Assembly (NCBI GenBank): GCA_031254105.1
Contig: JAIRVB010000016.1
Span: 29,487-93,486, forward strand
Origin: Chitinispirillales bacterium
GTDB taxonomy: Bacteria > Fibrobacterota > Chitinivibrionia > Chitinivibrionales > Chitinispirillaceae
Direction of reading: 5' to 3'
Length of the DNA stretch: 64,000 nt
The notes beneath the pieces were generated by a model. It was not told the origin of the DNA. It saw only the letters and a program-made list of their open reading frames with translations, and made no database searches. Both the position numbers and the translations under genes were made by a program. Of this stretch, positions 45,738 through 54,611 are shown in pieces. Positions within the stretch are counted from its first letter, which is position 1, and every line of letters starts with the position of its first letter.

Positions 45738-46020
45738 TTGGCTGTTCGTTTACGCGATGCTATTGACAAACTAAACCCCAGCATAACGCAAGAAGCACGC
45801 GAAGACGCACTCAAAAAAGTGTTGCGCGCCGAAAGTCCCAATTTACTAATCAACAACGAAATTTTTCATAAATATTTAACCGACGGCGTAGATGTAGAAG
45901 TGCGCGCAGACGGCGGTATTCGCGGCGAAAATATATATATATCGTTGATTTCAAAAATCCCGAAAGCAACGAATTTCTTGCCGTTAATCAATTTACCGTT
46001 ATCTGAAAATCTTCTCCGAG
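45738..46020 (+). pseudogene. Remnant of the N-terminus of a type I restriction enzyme R subunit (hsdR)
   Basis: LAVRLRDAIDKLNPSITQEAREDALKKVLRAESPNLLINNEIFHKYLTDGVDVEVRADGGIRGE is typical of the start of HsdR. The frame then breaks at an (AT)n run (about 45929-45942). Removing one TA unit would continue the protein as NIYIVDFKNPESNEFLAVNQ ending FTVI, which is the expected next segment, and then a TGA stops it at about 46014. Nothing of the nuclease or helicase domains follows. It is a dead fragment and suggests a lost restriction island. Confidence 0.8.
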
Positions 46021-46611
46021 TTCAAAAATCAACCGGATTGCTGTAAGCTTACGATCCCAGGCAATGATAACGCGATTTTATATGCCTTTGCGTAACACGC
46101 TTTTTGCGACAAACTATCCAACTGCGCTTTAAGTCTTTTCCGCTGTTCTTGATGTATGCAATGTCTCTCCTTTTTTAGTTTCCAGTTACCAGCTACCAGT
46201 AAAAATCAGATTTTTGGGACACCAAAAATTACATATAAAATATAGCTTTTGCAGAATGGCAGGTGTGTTCGACCGTTCAAAAACAAAAAATGTATTGCAT
46301 TATCAGCAAAAAAACATTATAATATATATAGATGCAGTATCCTTATTCTCGGTTTACCACTCTTGACGCCCGCTCTCGCATCCTACTCTCTCCTCTGCAT
46401 TCTTAAAATCTCAGTAGTGGTGTATGTTGTATGTCTCATGCACATTTTAGGCGTTTCTGCGCTTAAAAAACGAAAAGGGGAATAATATAATAGCTGATAC
46501 GACAACTTCTCTATGGGATTGCAAAGATTTAAACAAACGCGGAGTTGTTAAAAATTTAGTAACGGCTTGTAACTTTCAACGCTTTTCAAATTTTTAAGAA
46601 GGAGTATGAGG
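46021..46611. other. AT-rich intergenic region
   Basis: About 590 bases. A 78-codon frame at 46249-46485 has no recognisable features or ribosome site. A short heptamer-periodic run (AGTTTCC, AGTTACC, AGCTACC, AGTAAAA) is at about 46177-46204. No other structure noted. Confidence 0.45.
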
Positions 46612-47772
46612 ATGAGTTCAAAAATCAAAACGTTTGGGTTTGCTTTGGTCAGTGTAATGGTTTTTAATGCGGTATCTTATGGTCAAATAGCTTTTAGCGG
46701 CGTAAGGGACGTTGGAGCCCAGGAACAAGTATTGGATCATACGATTTCTCTGCACCGTTCATGGAGTGAGTTAGCATCAGATTCATCACTCAGAGATGAA
46801 TATGAACAAACGATTGGCTATTGGGCGGACGCAATATATGAAATGACAAACGGCGGGCATAGACTCGGCAAGGTAAGAATTTTCCCCAGAAGTAAATACA
46901 AAGGTAAAACGGATGTTAATTGGGTTGCTAATTTACACCCTAGTGCAAATCCGGGGAGTTTTATGACATCAAACGGCAGAATTAATATGAGTGATATGTT
47001 CTCATATAGAATTCCCAGCAATAGTACAACTAATAAACGAAGGGATTGGGAAGGCGCAGGTTATGTATTAGCCCATGAAAGCGGCCATTATGTTTACTCT
47101 TTATACGATGAATACAAAGGGGATACAATCAATAATCTGATTTACTGGCCTCAGCTTACCGATGAACCTGTAGTGCCGTCCATAATGAATAATCAATGGA
47201 ACGCAAGAGGAGGTAACTACGAATGGTTGAATTTTTCAACACCAGATAACATTGGCATTACTTCAGAAACTGCGCAGGGACGAATGCATGGTGTTGACGC
47301 ATGGACATTTTTAACATCAAACAGAGGAAAGTATGATGTATTGAAAAGCCGTGCCCCTTCGAATAGCGACATATATAATGGTTACAGAATGAAAATAGAG
47401 CTTCCTTCAACACGCGCAAGAGACAGTCTGAAAGTTATTTGGATGAGTGATACTATAGCTATTGATATGGTGCTTGACAGATCAGGCAGTATGATAGGAA
47501 CACCTCTTCGGGATCTGAAGATTGCCGCAAAAGCATTTGTGGACATTATAAATAAATTCAGCGATACTACCGGACTTATTGTTACCATTGGTATAACTAC
47601 ATTCAGCGACAGTACCGAAAACGCTTATCCGCTTACTGTTCTAAACAACAGTACCGCCAGCCAAATCAAGAATATTATTGATAATATCAATGTTCAAAAT
47701 ATGACCGCAATGTACGATGGCGTACTTGCGAGCGGTAATAAACTGTTATCCGCTTCATCGGATGTTGGTTAA
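46612..47772 (+). CDS. CLCA-like metalloprotease/VWA protein, truncated
   Basis: 386 residues from the ATG at 46612 (AAGGAG 7-8 bases upstream; the ATG at 46606 is too close to it). Signal peptide ending AVSYG. The middle has a zinc-protease motif of the CLCA type, VLAHESGHYVYSLYDEYKG (HExxH near 155), like the HExxHxxxGxxDEY of calcium-activated chloride channel regulator proteins. A VWA domain starts at about 283 with MIDAS DRSGS and a Thr in NMTAMYDG. The frame stops about 100 residues into the VWA, well short of its usual 180, and no continuation is visible in other frames. It looks cut at about 47.77 kb. Confidence 0.7.
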   Translation: MSSKIKTFGFALVSVMVFNAVSYGQIAFSGVRDVGAQEQVLDHTISLHRSWSELASDSSLRDEYEQTIGYWADAIYEMTNGGHRLGKVRIFPRSKYKGKTDVNWVANLHPSANPGSFMTSNGRINMSDMFSYRIPSNSTTNKRRDWEGAGYVLAHESGHYVYSLYDEYKGDTINNLIYWPQLTDEPVVPSIMNNQWNARGGNYEWLNFSTPDNIGITSETAQGRMHGVDAWTFLTSNRGKYDVLKSRAPSNSDIYNGYRMKIELPSTRARDSLKVIWMSDTIAIDMVLDRSGSMIGTPLRDLKIAAKAFVDIINKFSDTTGLIVTIGITTFSDSTENAYPLTVLNNSTASQIKNIIDNINVQNMTAMYDGVLASGNKLLSASSDVG

Positions 47773-47851
47773 TTTCGCTGAGACTTTTATTGTATTATTT
47801 TTTTGGAGCGTAGTTGGATTGTTCGAGATAGCAGAGTAACGGAAAGTTTAT

Positions 47852-47871
47852 CAGCGGTCTCACGACCGCTG
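47852..47871. other. Perfect 8-bp stem hairpin
   Basis: CAGCGGTCTCACGACCGCTG has an 8-base perfect stem and 4-base loop. It lies between the truncated CLCA-like gene and the convergent unknown gene pair. There is no T-run on either strand, so it is not a clear terminator; it may mark a junction. Confidence 0.5.
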
Positions 47872-47888
47872 TGAGTGTGATGTTTTAT

Positions 47889-48293
47889 CTATGCTGCGGA
47901 TTCCCAAGGAATTTCATCCAATTCGGTTACAGAAATGCACTCTGATTTTATCAGATCATTTAGTCCACCGCGTTCTAATATAAACCCATCAATATATCCA
48001 TAGTTATTAATGATTTTATAATAAAAATATAATGGTGTCGTGGTCATACTATTTGCTGTTCGACGCCAATCAACACTAACTTGCCTTAGGCATTCTCGCT
48101 CACGACAATATTCTGGATTGTTCTGATAACGACAATTTTTACCATTAGGAAGGTCAAAATCACTGGCAGGACAAACAGGACAAATCAGAGTATCTAAATC
48201 TTTTATATATACCCTTCTACCACCGACACCATCTTTTTGTAGCTTTTCCAATGCTCTTCTTACTGAACTGGCAGTATACCTTTTTATGCACAT
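47889..48293 (-). CDS. Hypothetical Cys-rich protein, second gene of an unknown pair
   Basis: 134 residues, overlapping the upstream gene by 10 bases. The N-terminus (ASSVRRALEKLQKDG) could be a winged-helix fragment. The middle has clustered cysteines (ICPVCPASDFDLPNGKNC, YCRERECLR), consistent with a metal site. C-terminal part FYYKIINNYGYIDGFILERGGLNDLI. No family recognised. Tight overlap with the partner means they are probably translated together. Confidence 0.5.
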   Translation of the reverse strand: MCIKRYTASSVRRALEKLQKDGVGGRRVYIKDLDTLICPVCPASDFDLPNGKNCRYQNNPEYCRERECLRQVSVDWRRTANSMTTTPLYFYYKIINNYGYIDGFILERGGLNDLIKSECISVTELDEIPWESAA

Positions 48294-48853
48294 TCTGTAT
48301 ACTCGTAACGTTCAAGGGTTTCAGGATCTACACCTAATTGTTGCAGTTGTTCTTTGAAATCTTTATTCAACTTTTTTAATGCTTTTATTTCTTTACACAT
48401 CTTTGAGTACAGATCTATAGAGGTGCCTTTTCTCGCAAAATTGATTTTCATCTCATTATAAGCATCCCACAAATGATTAACCTCTGGGTTGGACTTCAAC
48501 AATGTAAGGATGTTGCCCCATGCATCATCCACATGTTTTTTTTCATTAAAACAATTGAGTAAAAAATAGCGAACATTAGAAAACATCGTACTTATTGCTT
48601 TTTGCGCAGAATTGTGGCCATACCCATCTATTTGCAAGTCGATACATGTTGCTAAATACTCATTACTTTCTTCGCTTTTGGTAACAATAAAGCAAAATAA
48701 TGGAATTTCAAAATTGGAACCAAGTTCAGGAAATCCTGAAAATTTGAATTGTCCAAGTCCTATTACAAGACCTTCACCTTCAGGTAATTGTACCGCACTG
48801 TCACCAATCGTTGTAGTTACATCCGGTCTATCCGAATCATGAATTTCAAGCAT
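48284..48853 (-). CDS. Hypothetical protein, first gene of an unknown pair
   Basis: 189 residues with a strong AAGGAGG site before the ATG, so expression is likely. N-terminal half beta-rich (GLVIGLGQFKFSGFPELGSNFEIPLFCFIV), C-terminal half helical with a coiled coil (MCKEIKALKKLNKDFKEQLQQLG). No signal peptide. No family recognised. It lies in a degraded accessory stretch beside an hsdR remnant and a truncated gene, so it may be mobile-element cargo such as a toxin-antitoxin or defence pair; that is inference only. Confidence 0.5.
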   Translation of the reverse strand: MLEIHDSDRPDVTTTIGDSAVQLPEGEGLVIGLGQFKFSGFPELGSNFEIPLFCFIVTKSEESNEYLATCIDLQIDGYGHNSAQKAISTMFSNVRYFLLNCFNEKKHVDDAWGNILTLLKSNPEVNHLWDAYNEMKINFARKGTSIDLYSKMCKEIKALKKLNKDFKEQLQQLGVDPETLERYEYTECA

Positions 48854-49767
48854 AGAATCCTCCTTGATAAGTTCATTTGTCGTACCGTTCTTAGTTTAAA
48901 AAAGGCACGCCCATACTGTTGTTCAGGTTGATGTTTATTTAGTTTATTCAATTCTTATTCTCAATAATTAAAGTCGACCAATATCGTTTATGCCAGTTTT
49001 TAGCGCAAGTCTTTTTTCATATTTTTTGATAAACGTTTAATCCAATCCGATTTCATCCTATTTTAAGTCCTTTTTAAAATTTATGTTGAGTGCATACTAA
49101 AAAGCAATGTTTTCATCGTTTAGCGACTATTAATTTACTGCACGCAATATATGTGTTTTTTAACTCCTTTTTTAACGCGAACGATCAATCGAGATTCATT
49201 TTGGTTTAGGCAGGGACTTCGCTAAGAATTATGACTTATAGAAATTCGCAAAAATATGCTTCGACCCGAAGCAGTGCTTTTACAGAAATATGCAATGATA
49301 ATGCCGGAAAACCCCGTTCCTTAGTGCTAAAATAGCCTGTTTTTTAATGCGTTCTTAATATTAGTAGGAATGATTTTTGATTATGCGAAAATGGGATTCT
49401 TTTTCATCACTTTTTTCTGCTTCAGCGCTCTTAATCATGCGCGATTAGAGAAACTACCGTAACCTTGCTAAACCCTGAGACAACATCTCGGTTGATGATC
49501 TGCCGTAGCGCCATTTTTATTTTCCACTGCCTATCTCCTTACTTGCTTAAACCTCAATCTTCCCCGTTACTCCTTATTAAGGTCTAAAATAAAGGCTCTG
49601 TTCATCTTAGAATTTTATCTTATATATAATGTATATAATATTTGGCTTACGCCTCAATAAACACAGTCTGCATCCAACCATCTATTTCTGCATTTGTTTT
49701 TGATCGATTAAAAGATGAATTTACAGAGAAATTTTACAGACTCAATCTCAGCTTATATAAACTCCTG
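48854..49767. other. Long non-coding, AT-rich region
   Basis: 914 bases with no supported gene on either strand. At about 49651-49690 the words TCAATAAACACAGTCTGCAT and CCATCTATTTCTGCATT resemble the spacer at 29412-29440 and the family B element at about 11860. The rest shows no repeats or frames. It probably contains decayed sequence. Confidence 0.5.
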
Positions 49768-51231
49768 TTATCTAAGCGAATGATGCAGAAGCACCTTCTT
49801 CTCCCCGCGCTTCACCTCAATATTGGCGTACTCTTTTTTGCCGATAACCCTGCCGGAAGCGTCATGGACGTTCAGGGTAACGCTATGGGTTCCAGGTTCA
49901 ACAGGAACGCGCGTTGCGTGGATCGTTTTCGGCATGAGGAAGCAGATGCGCACATCCGCTTTTTCAAGCTGGCTTGAAGCGACATCTGTGCCGAGATTCG
50001 TTACAAGATTAAGCAGCGGGCTGCTGGACTGCATCGCGCCCTTGGCTTTCTGAGCCGCTATGGTTCTAAGTACTACTCTGACAGCTGTTCTGGTTAGAAC
50101 TTCTCCCCATATGTCTCCCTGAGCCTTGGTTAGCTGACTGTCAATATCATTGACAATAACAGATCTTATGTTTTCCGAAGCATCGTTAACGCGTGCGGAG
50201 AAGTAAGCGGTTTGGGAGGTGAAGGTTTGTACTTCGGGGAGAGAGAGCTTAATGTAAAAAGTTGTTCCCGATTTGGTTTTTTCTCCCCGAGACGCTTTTT
50301 CGTACTCTGAAGCCGGCAGCATAGGTGCGGCTATGGAGATAACATTTGGCTTGCCATCTTTACCGGGAGTTTGAACAACAAGCAGACCATCTTGAACATA
50401 AGTGCCCGACCAGTTTTGTTCCCGCAGATTCGGCCCCTTGCCGGCGTAACCTACGATTACAATCTCAGAAGCTCCCGCAGGGGCGCTCCATTTGCCCGGC
50501 CCATCGCTTGCGGAGATTTTAAGACGCGCTAAATCCCCCTCCCTGTCTCCGGCTTCGAGGCGGTGAGCGGCAAAATCCCTGACTTCCGCAGACAGCCTTA
50601 CAGGCCCCATATTATACGCTTCAACAGCTTTATAAAGAGAGATCAGAGAGTTGTCATCCTCGCCGACACTTTCGTAGGCTAAAGATGAAAGCAGGTGAAA
50701 CATCCCATCGCTGTGGTACTTGTTTGACTTGGCTCCGGTGCGCTCCCATTCGTTAAAATGAAGCTGAACCCTGCGGGTTTCCACTAAAGATTCCTGAAAT
50801 TTGCCCATTGCCATATAGTTCAGAGCCTTAAACTGATGCATAAGAACGATCTCAAACGGTCTTGAGCGGTAGGGACGCATATTATCATTAGTAAGAAGCG
50901 CGGCAGCTTCATTTGTTACGGATTTTGTAAACAGATCATCGTAAACCGCGGCCGCCTGCTCAAGATAGTGGTTACTGGAATCATACATTCCTGCATAGTG
51001 AAAAAGAACGCCGATGTCCATATAGTAGAGAAACGCGTTGGTCTCTCCGTAAAGTTTTGTATTCTTCTGAATATGGGTTATCGCCGCGGAAAAATCGCCG
51101 TCGCTGACCGACTTCTCCAGAGCCTGATTACGCTTTACCGCACGGCTTGTACATGACGCGAAAAAAAGACAAAGCAGCAGTACCGACACATTACACACAA
51201 AGCGGCGCAAGCGAAAGCTCGCACTTTTCAT
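49768..51231 (-). CDS. COG3014-type TPR lipoprotein
   Basis: 487 residues. Signal peptide with lipobox (VLLLCLFFASCTSRA, Cys near 27). TPR-like helices to about residue 240 (FLYYMDIGVLFHYAGMYDSSNHYLEQAAAVYDDL, FKALNYMAMGKFQESLVETRRV), then a C-terminal beta-rich domain (ASEIVIVGYAGKGPNLREQ ... VRVVLRTIAAQKAKGAM ... RVPVEPGTHSVTLNVHDASGRVIG). This matches the uncharacterised COG3014 family, which is often found next to lpoB, as here. Proposed role in outer-membrane/peptidoglycan assembly by association only. Confidence 0.75.
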   Translation of the reverse strand: MKSASFRLRRFVCNVSVLLLCLFFASCTSRAVKRNQALEKSVSDGDFSAAITHIQKNTKLYGETNAFLYYMDIGVLFHYAGMYDSSNHYLEQAAAVYDDLFTKSVTNEAAALLTNDNMRPYRSRPFEIVLMHQFKALNYMAMGKFQESLVETRRVQLHFNEWERTGAKSNKYHSDGMFHLLSSLAYESVGEDDNSLISLYKAVEAYNMGPVRLSAEVRDFAAHRLEAGDREGDLARLKISASDGPGKWSAPAGASEIVIVGYAGKGPNLREQNWSGTYVQDGLLVVQTPGKDGKPNVISIAAPMLPASEYEKASRGEKTKSGTTFYIKLSLPEVQTFTSQTAYFSARVNDASENIRSVIVNDIDSQLTKAQGDIWGEVLTRTAVRVVLRTIAAQKAKGAMQSSSPLLNLVTNLGTDVASSQLEKADVRICFLMPKTIHATRVPVEPGTHSVTLNVHDASGRVIGKKEYANIEVKRGEKKVLLHHSLR

Positions 51232-51280
51232 ATCAGGCTCTCTCTTTCCTTAAATTATCTATTTATATTTTTAAGGTATA

Positions 51281-51298
51281 GACAGGGCATGCCCTGTC
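51281..51298. repeat. Perfect 18-bp palindrome
   Basis: GACAGGGCATGCCCTGTC, a member of the dispersed GC-rich hairpin family, lies between the lpoB-like gene and the COG3014-type lipoprotein gene on the minus strand. Confidence 0.6.
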
Positions 51299-51389
51299 TC
51301 CCCAATTCCATACACATCAGCAAAGGACACAGGGGCGAATCTACGTGTTCGCTCCCTCTTTGCACAAGTATGATCACTACCGAAAAAAA

Positions 51390-51989
51390 TTATAACTTAG
51401 CGGAAGATTTCTGAACGAATTTTTTAATCTTTTTCTCGCCGATCCACACCTTGGCGTTTGTTTCAAGATTAATGAGCTCCATATTGACCTGGTAATAGAT
51501 AACAGAGCGCTTACCTTCCTGATCAACAATTGTGTTTATTGAACCAATCATCATGAAGTCCGCGCCCGTTTCATTCCCATGCGCCGAGCGGGTTTCTTCA
51601 GAAACGTTTCCAACCTGTTCATCCCGCTCCGCGCGCAGTTGGCTGCGTTCGTTGCTTGAAGCGACAAAATTGACAGAACCGGAATTAAGAAGCGCGCGTT
51701 CCATATCTTTTGTAAATGTTTCGACACTGATATGCTCATGGCTCTTGTTAGTCACCTTGCCTACAATGACATTGGGAACTTTATTCTCAGCTTCCCATCT
51801 GTAAAGCCAGCGCTGGCTGAGGGCGTCCTTGATCATCTCCTCTGATACGAGCCTTGAGTCTGTATCATTCCACCTGCCGGAAAGATCCATAGTAGAATCG
51901 GAACTCACGCGAGCTACTTTTGTACCTCCGCAGCCCATAATAATGAGAGGAAGAACCACACACAGAATACTACGTAACTTCAACCCCAT
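51390..51989 (-). CDS. lpoB: Penicillin-binding protein activator LpoB-like lipoprotein
   Basis: 199 residues. Lipobox VLPLIIMGCGGTK (Cys near 20), then DLSGRWNDTDSRLVSEEMIKDALSQRWL and VIVGKVTNKSHEHISVETFTKDMERALLNSGSVNFVAS, with GADFMMIGSINTIVDQEG and YYQVNMELINLETNAKVWIGEKKIKK, the TolB-N-like LpoB fold. LpoB activates a class A PBP from the outer membrane. It is followed by the COG3014-type lipoprotein on the same strand. Confidence 0.88.
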   Translation of the reverse strand: MGLKLRSILCVVLPLIIMGCGGTKVARVSSDSTMDLSGRWNDTDSRLVSEEMIKDALSQRWLYRWEAENKVPNVIVGKVTNKSHEHISVETFTKDMERALLNSGSVNFVASSNERSQLRAERDEQVGNVSEETRSAHGNETGADFMMIGSINTIVDQEGKRSVIYYQVNMELINLETNAKVWIGEKKIKKFVQKSSAKL

Positions 51990-52275
51990 AACCCCTCCTT
52001 TTTTGGTAACGATTATTTCGGCGCGTGGGTCATCGCCGCCATATATTCATTTGTTATATTCTCAATGTACAGACAACTTTCCCGGCTGCCTCTTGACACT
52101 GCACCACCCACAATAAACGAGGCGCGGTAAACCGAACCCCGCAATATTCCGCAATACCCTGCTTGTATGGGCTAATCTTATCCGCCTTATTGTATCAGCA
52201 ATATCTAAGTCTTCTAAATATACACTACGCCATTTGTGCCAGTTCAAAAAATTATCCAAATACGCATTTACAAAA

Positions 52276-54204
52276 TTAATTTTGATCATCGGGAGCGGAA
52301 ATTTCCGGTTCAGCCGAATTATCGGAATCAAGATCGGAATCGTCCAGGTCTGTGCCGCCGGTATCCGCAACATCCGTTATATCCATTGTATTCGGAGAAT
52401 CATCCGCAGGAGCGGCTGAGTCTGCCGAGCTGCTGTCCGCGGAAAGCGGTGCTGCGCCTTGATCAGACGTTTTCTTATCTCTTCCTGCCTTGCGGGCGGA
52501 AAGAGTATCGCGGGCAGCCGCAAGTCTTGGTTCCGCGCTGTTAACGCAATAATCAGATTCAGGATATTTATCACAGAGTTCCTCATAAAGCCTCATGGCA
52601 GCCCTGTTTTTCTGCAGGGAATTATCGCTGTACCACGCCGAAGCATGGAGGCTTTTGGCCGCGATATCCAGATCCGGGTATTGTTTAAATATATTGTAAA
52701 ACGACTTAACCGCCTCAACCATGTTACTCTCCATGACCGCCTCAGCAGCGCCAAAATCACGCTCAGCAAGATCACGCCTGGTAGTTACTGTAATATCCAC
52801 ATCCATCCCGGCTTGCGCCCGCTTCGCAAGTTCGGTTCCCGGATATCCATCTATAACAAGCTTAAGCAAACTATCGGAGCGCACCGTATCGGCGACAGCC
52901 GCGCTTCTGGCTACAGAAGCTGCCATGATAAGACTTTGGGGTCGTAAAAGCGAATCCGTGACAGTACTATCCGACGAAAGTTCCATATAGTAAAAATACG
53001 CTGAGTCAGGCTCCGCCAAATCCAACCAAAAAAGTTCCGCGATAGAGTAGCGCGCAGCAGGCGTAACAACTCCTGTTGAATCGCCCCTGCGCAATTCAAA
53101 GAGTCTTCTCAGCGCCACCAATCTCTGGTGCGCTCCGGCAAGAGCCGGATCATTAAAACCTGCCGCGCGTTCAAAAGCATCCATCGCGAGGGCGTAATCC
53201 CCTTTGTTCATCTGATAAAGAAGCGCCAGTTCGTAGTACGCCCGTCCGCACAGGCTTGCCGTATCGGACGGGCCGCCCTTTTCGCACATACGTGTAATAT
53301 CCGTTAAAATGGCTATGGCCCCATCAACGTTGCCCAACTTAGCCAGAGTAACCGCCTTATAAAAAAGAATCTCATTTCTGTGCTCCCTGTAATTGCGGTT
53401 TCTATGCATTCTTTCAAGATGGGCAAGAGCGGCGCTCAAAGAATCCATAACATCATAACAGAAATAAAACGAGCGGTCAATCCTGTACATAAGATACGGA
53501 TGCTTCTTACTCCTTGGAGCTCCGTGCAAAAGACCCAAAGCTGTTGAATACTGTCCAAGATCATAGTGTAAATCCGCCATCCTCAGAATTATATCGATCC
53601 GCTTTTCTAACGGCAGTGAAGAGAGGCGCAGCGTGGAAAGCAGCCCCAGCGCCTGAGAACGGCCCTCACGGCGCAGCGCTATCTCCACAAGAAGCATCGT
53701 TATTTCCTGGTTTTTGTCAAACTGCGGATAATCCTCCAGAAACTTATGCAGTATCTCCTCCGCCATTGCCAGATTATCAAGCAAAATATGGGATTTTGCC
53801 ACATATATGTGAGACTGCGGTACGCTGGGGCTCTCCGGAAATTCGATCTGCAAATCGCGCATGCGGCTTATTGAGACCTCAAACTCTTTCGTATAAAAAG
53901 AGGATCTTCCCATAAGAAAATGCGCCTTGTCCCTGTTCTTTCTGTCCCTTGGGTAAACTTCCATCATCTTGAGGGATTTTTCGATAGCGCGGCTGTATCG
54001 CGCCTCCATCTCAGCGGTCGGAGTAACCACAAGACTGTCGGGAAACATCCTCATTAACTTTGAGTGAGGCCTGTGCGCACTGCGGAAAGCCTCTTTGGCA
54101 TTGTAAAAAGTATTATAATAAGGATGGCAGCCGATGGAAAGAATCACCGCAATTAATGACAGGAGAATTTTAAGTTTTTTACTCACAGCTTTTACGCGCC
54201 CCAA
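52276..54204 (-). CDS. Large TPR lipoprotein
   Basis: 642 residues. Signal peptide with lipobox-like LSLIAVILSIGCHPYYNTFYNAK (Cys near 26). About ten TPR-type repeats to residue about 560 (AHFLMGRSSFYTKEFEVSISRMRDLQIEFP, AMAEEILHKFLEDYPQFDKNQEITMLLVEIALRREG, AYYELALLYQMNKGDYALAMDAFERAAGF). The C-terminal 80 residues are acidic and disordered (SADSSSADSAAPADDSP). The YYNTFYNAK motif after the cysteine is seen in Bacteroidetes/Fibrobacterota outer-membrane TPR lipoproteins. Probably a scaffold for envelope assembly. Confidence 0.7.
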   Translation of the reverse strand: MGRVKAVSKKLKILLSLIAVILSIGCHPYYNTFYNAKEAFRSAHRPHSKLMRMFPDSLVVTPTAEMEARYSRAIEKSLKMMEVYPRDRKNRDKAHFLMGRSSFYTKEFEVSISRMRDLQIEFPESPSVPQSHIYVAKSHILLDNLAMAEEILHKFLEDYPQFDKNQEITMLLVEIALRREGRSQALGLLSTLRLSSLPLEKRIDIILRMADLHYDLGQYSTALGLLHGAPRSKKHPYLMYRIDRSFYFCYDVMDSLSAALAHLERMHRNRNYREHRNEILFYKAVTLAKLGNVDGAIAILTDITRMCEKGGPSDTASLCGRAYYELALLYQMNKGDYALAMDAFERAAGFNDPALAGAHQRLVALRRLFELRRGDSTGVVTPAARYSIAELFWLDLAEPDSAYFYYMELSSDSTVTDSLLRPQSLIMAASVARSAAVADTVRSDSLLKLVIDGYPGTELAKRAQAGMDVDITVTTRRDLAERDFGAAEAVMESNMVEAVKSFYNIFKQYPDLDIAAKSLHASAWYSDNSLQKNRAAMRLYEELCDKYPESDYCVNSAEPRLAAARDTLSARKAGRDKKTSDQGAAPLSADSSSADSAAPADDSPNTMDITDVADTGGTDLDDSDLDSDNSAEPEISAPDDQN

Positions 54205-54611
54205 GCTTTGCGGTTAAACTCTATTTAGAGATGATAAAAATAAAAATATACCAGGGGCGGGGAAAAATGGAAATTTTTGGTTGGGTTTTATTTATATTAA
54301 TGACTTTGTGTATTGCCGTAAACCCCTTACTATACCGAAACATCATAAAAATCAATATTCCACCGTAAATGATTTGGGCAGATTGGCGGCAATGGAGTCA
54401 TAATACATAAATTATCAACTTATTTACCTTCACGCGCGGCAAGAACTATTTTGATATTTAATTGCCTTTTGATTGTTATTATTATTGTTATTATTATTTA
54501 AGTTGTTTCTCTCAATCTCTGTATTTTCACCCATTTCAACTCTCATTATGAATCTCGCTGTAGATATGTTACTTTTATTAAAGTTTAACACTTGATATGG
54601 ATGATGATAAT
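54205..54611. other. Intergenic region with trinucleotide run
   Basis: About 400 AT-rich bases. An ATT-type microsatellite (about 54472-54498, TTGTTATTATTATTGTTATTATTATT-like) is the only structure seen. Promoters for the divergent genes are expected here. Confidence 0.45.

Noticed and set aside
46249..46485. 78-codon ORF in the AT-rich spacer
   Set aside because: No ribosome site, no recognisable domain and odd composition; probably random.
47852..47871. Hairpin as a rho-independent terminator
   Set aside because: The stem is perfect, but no T-run follows on either strand.
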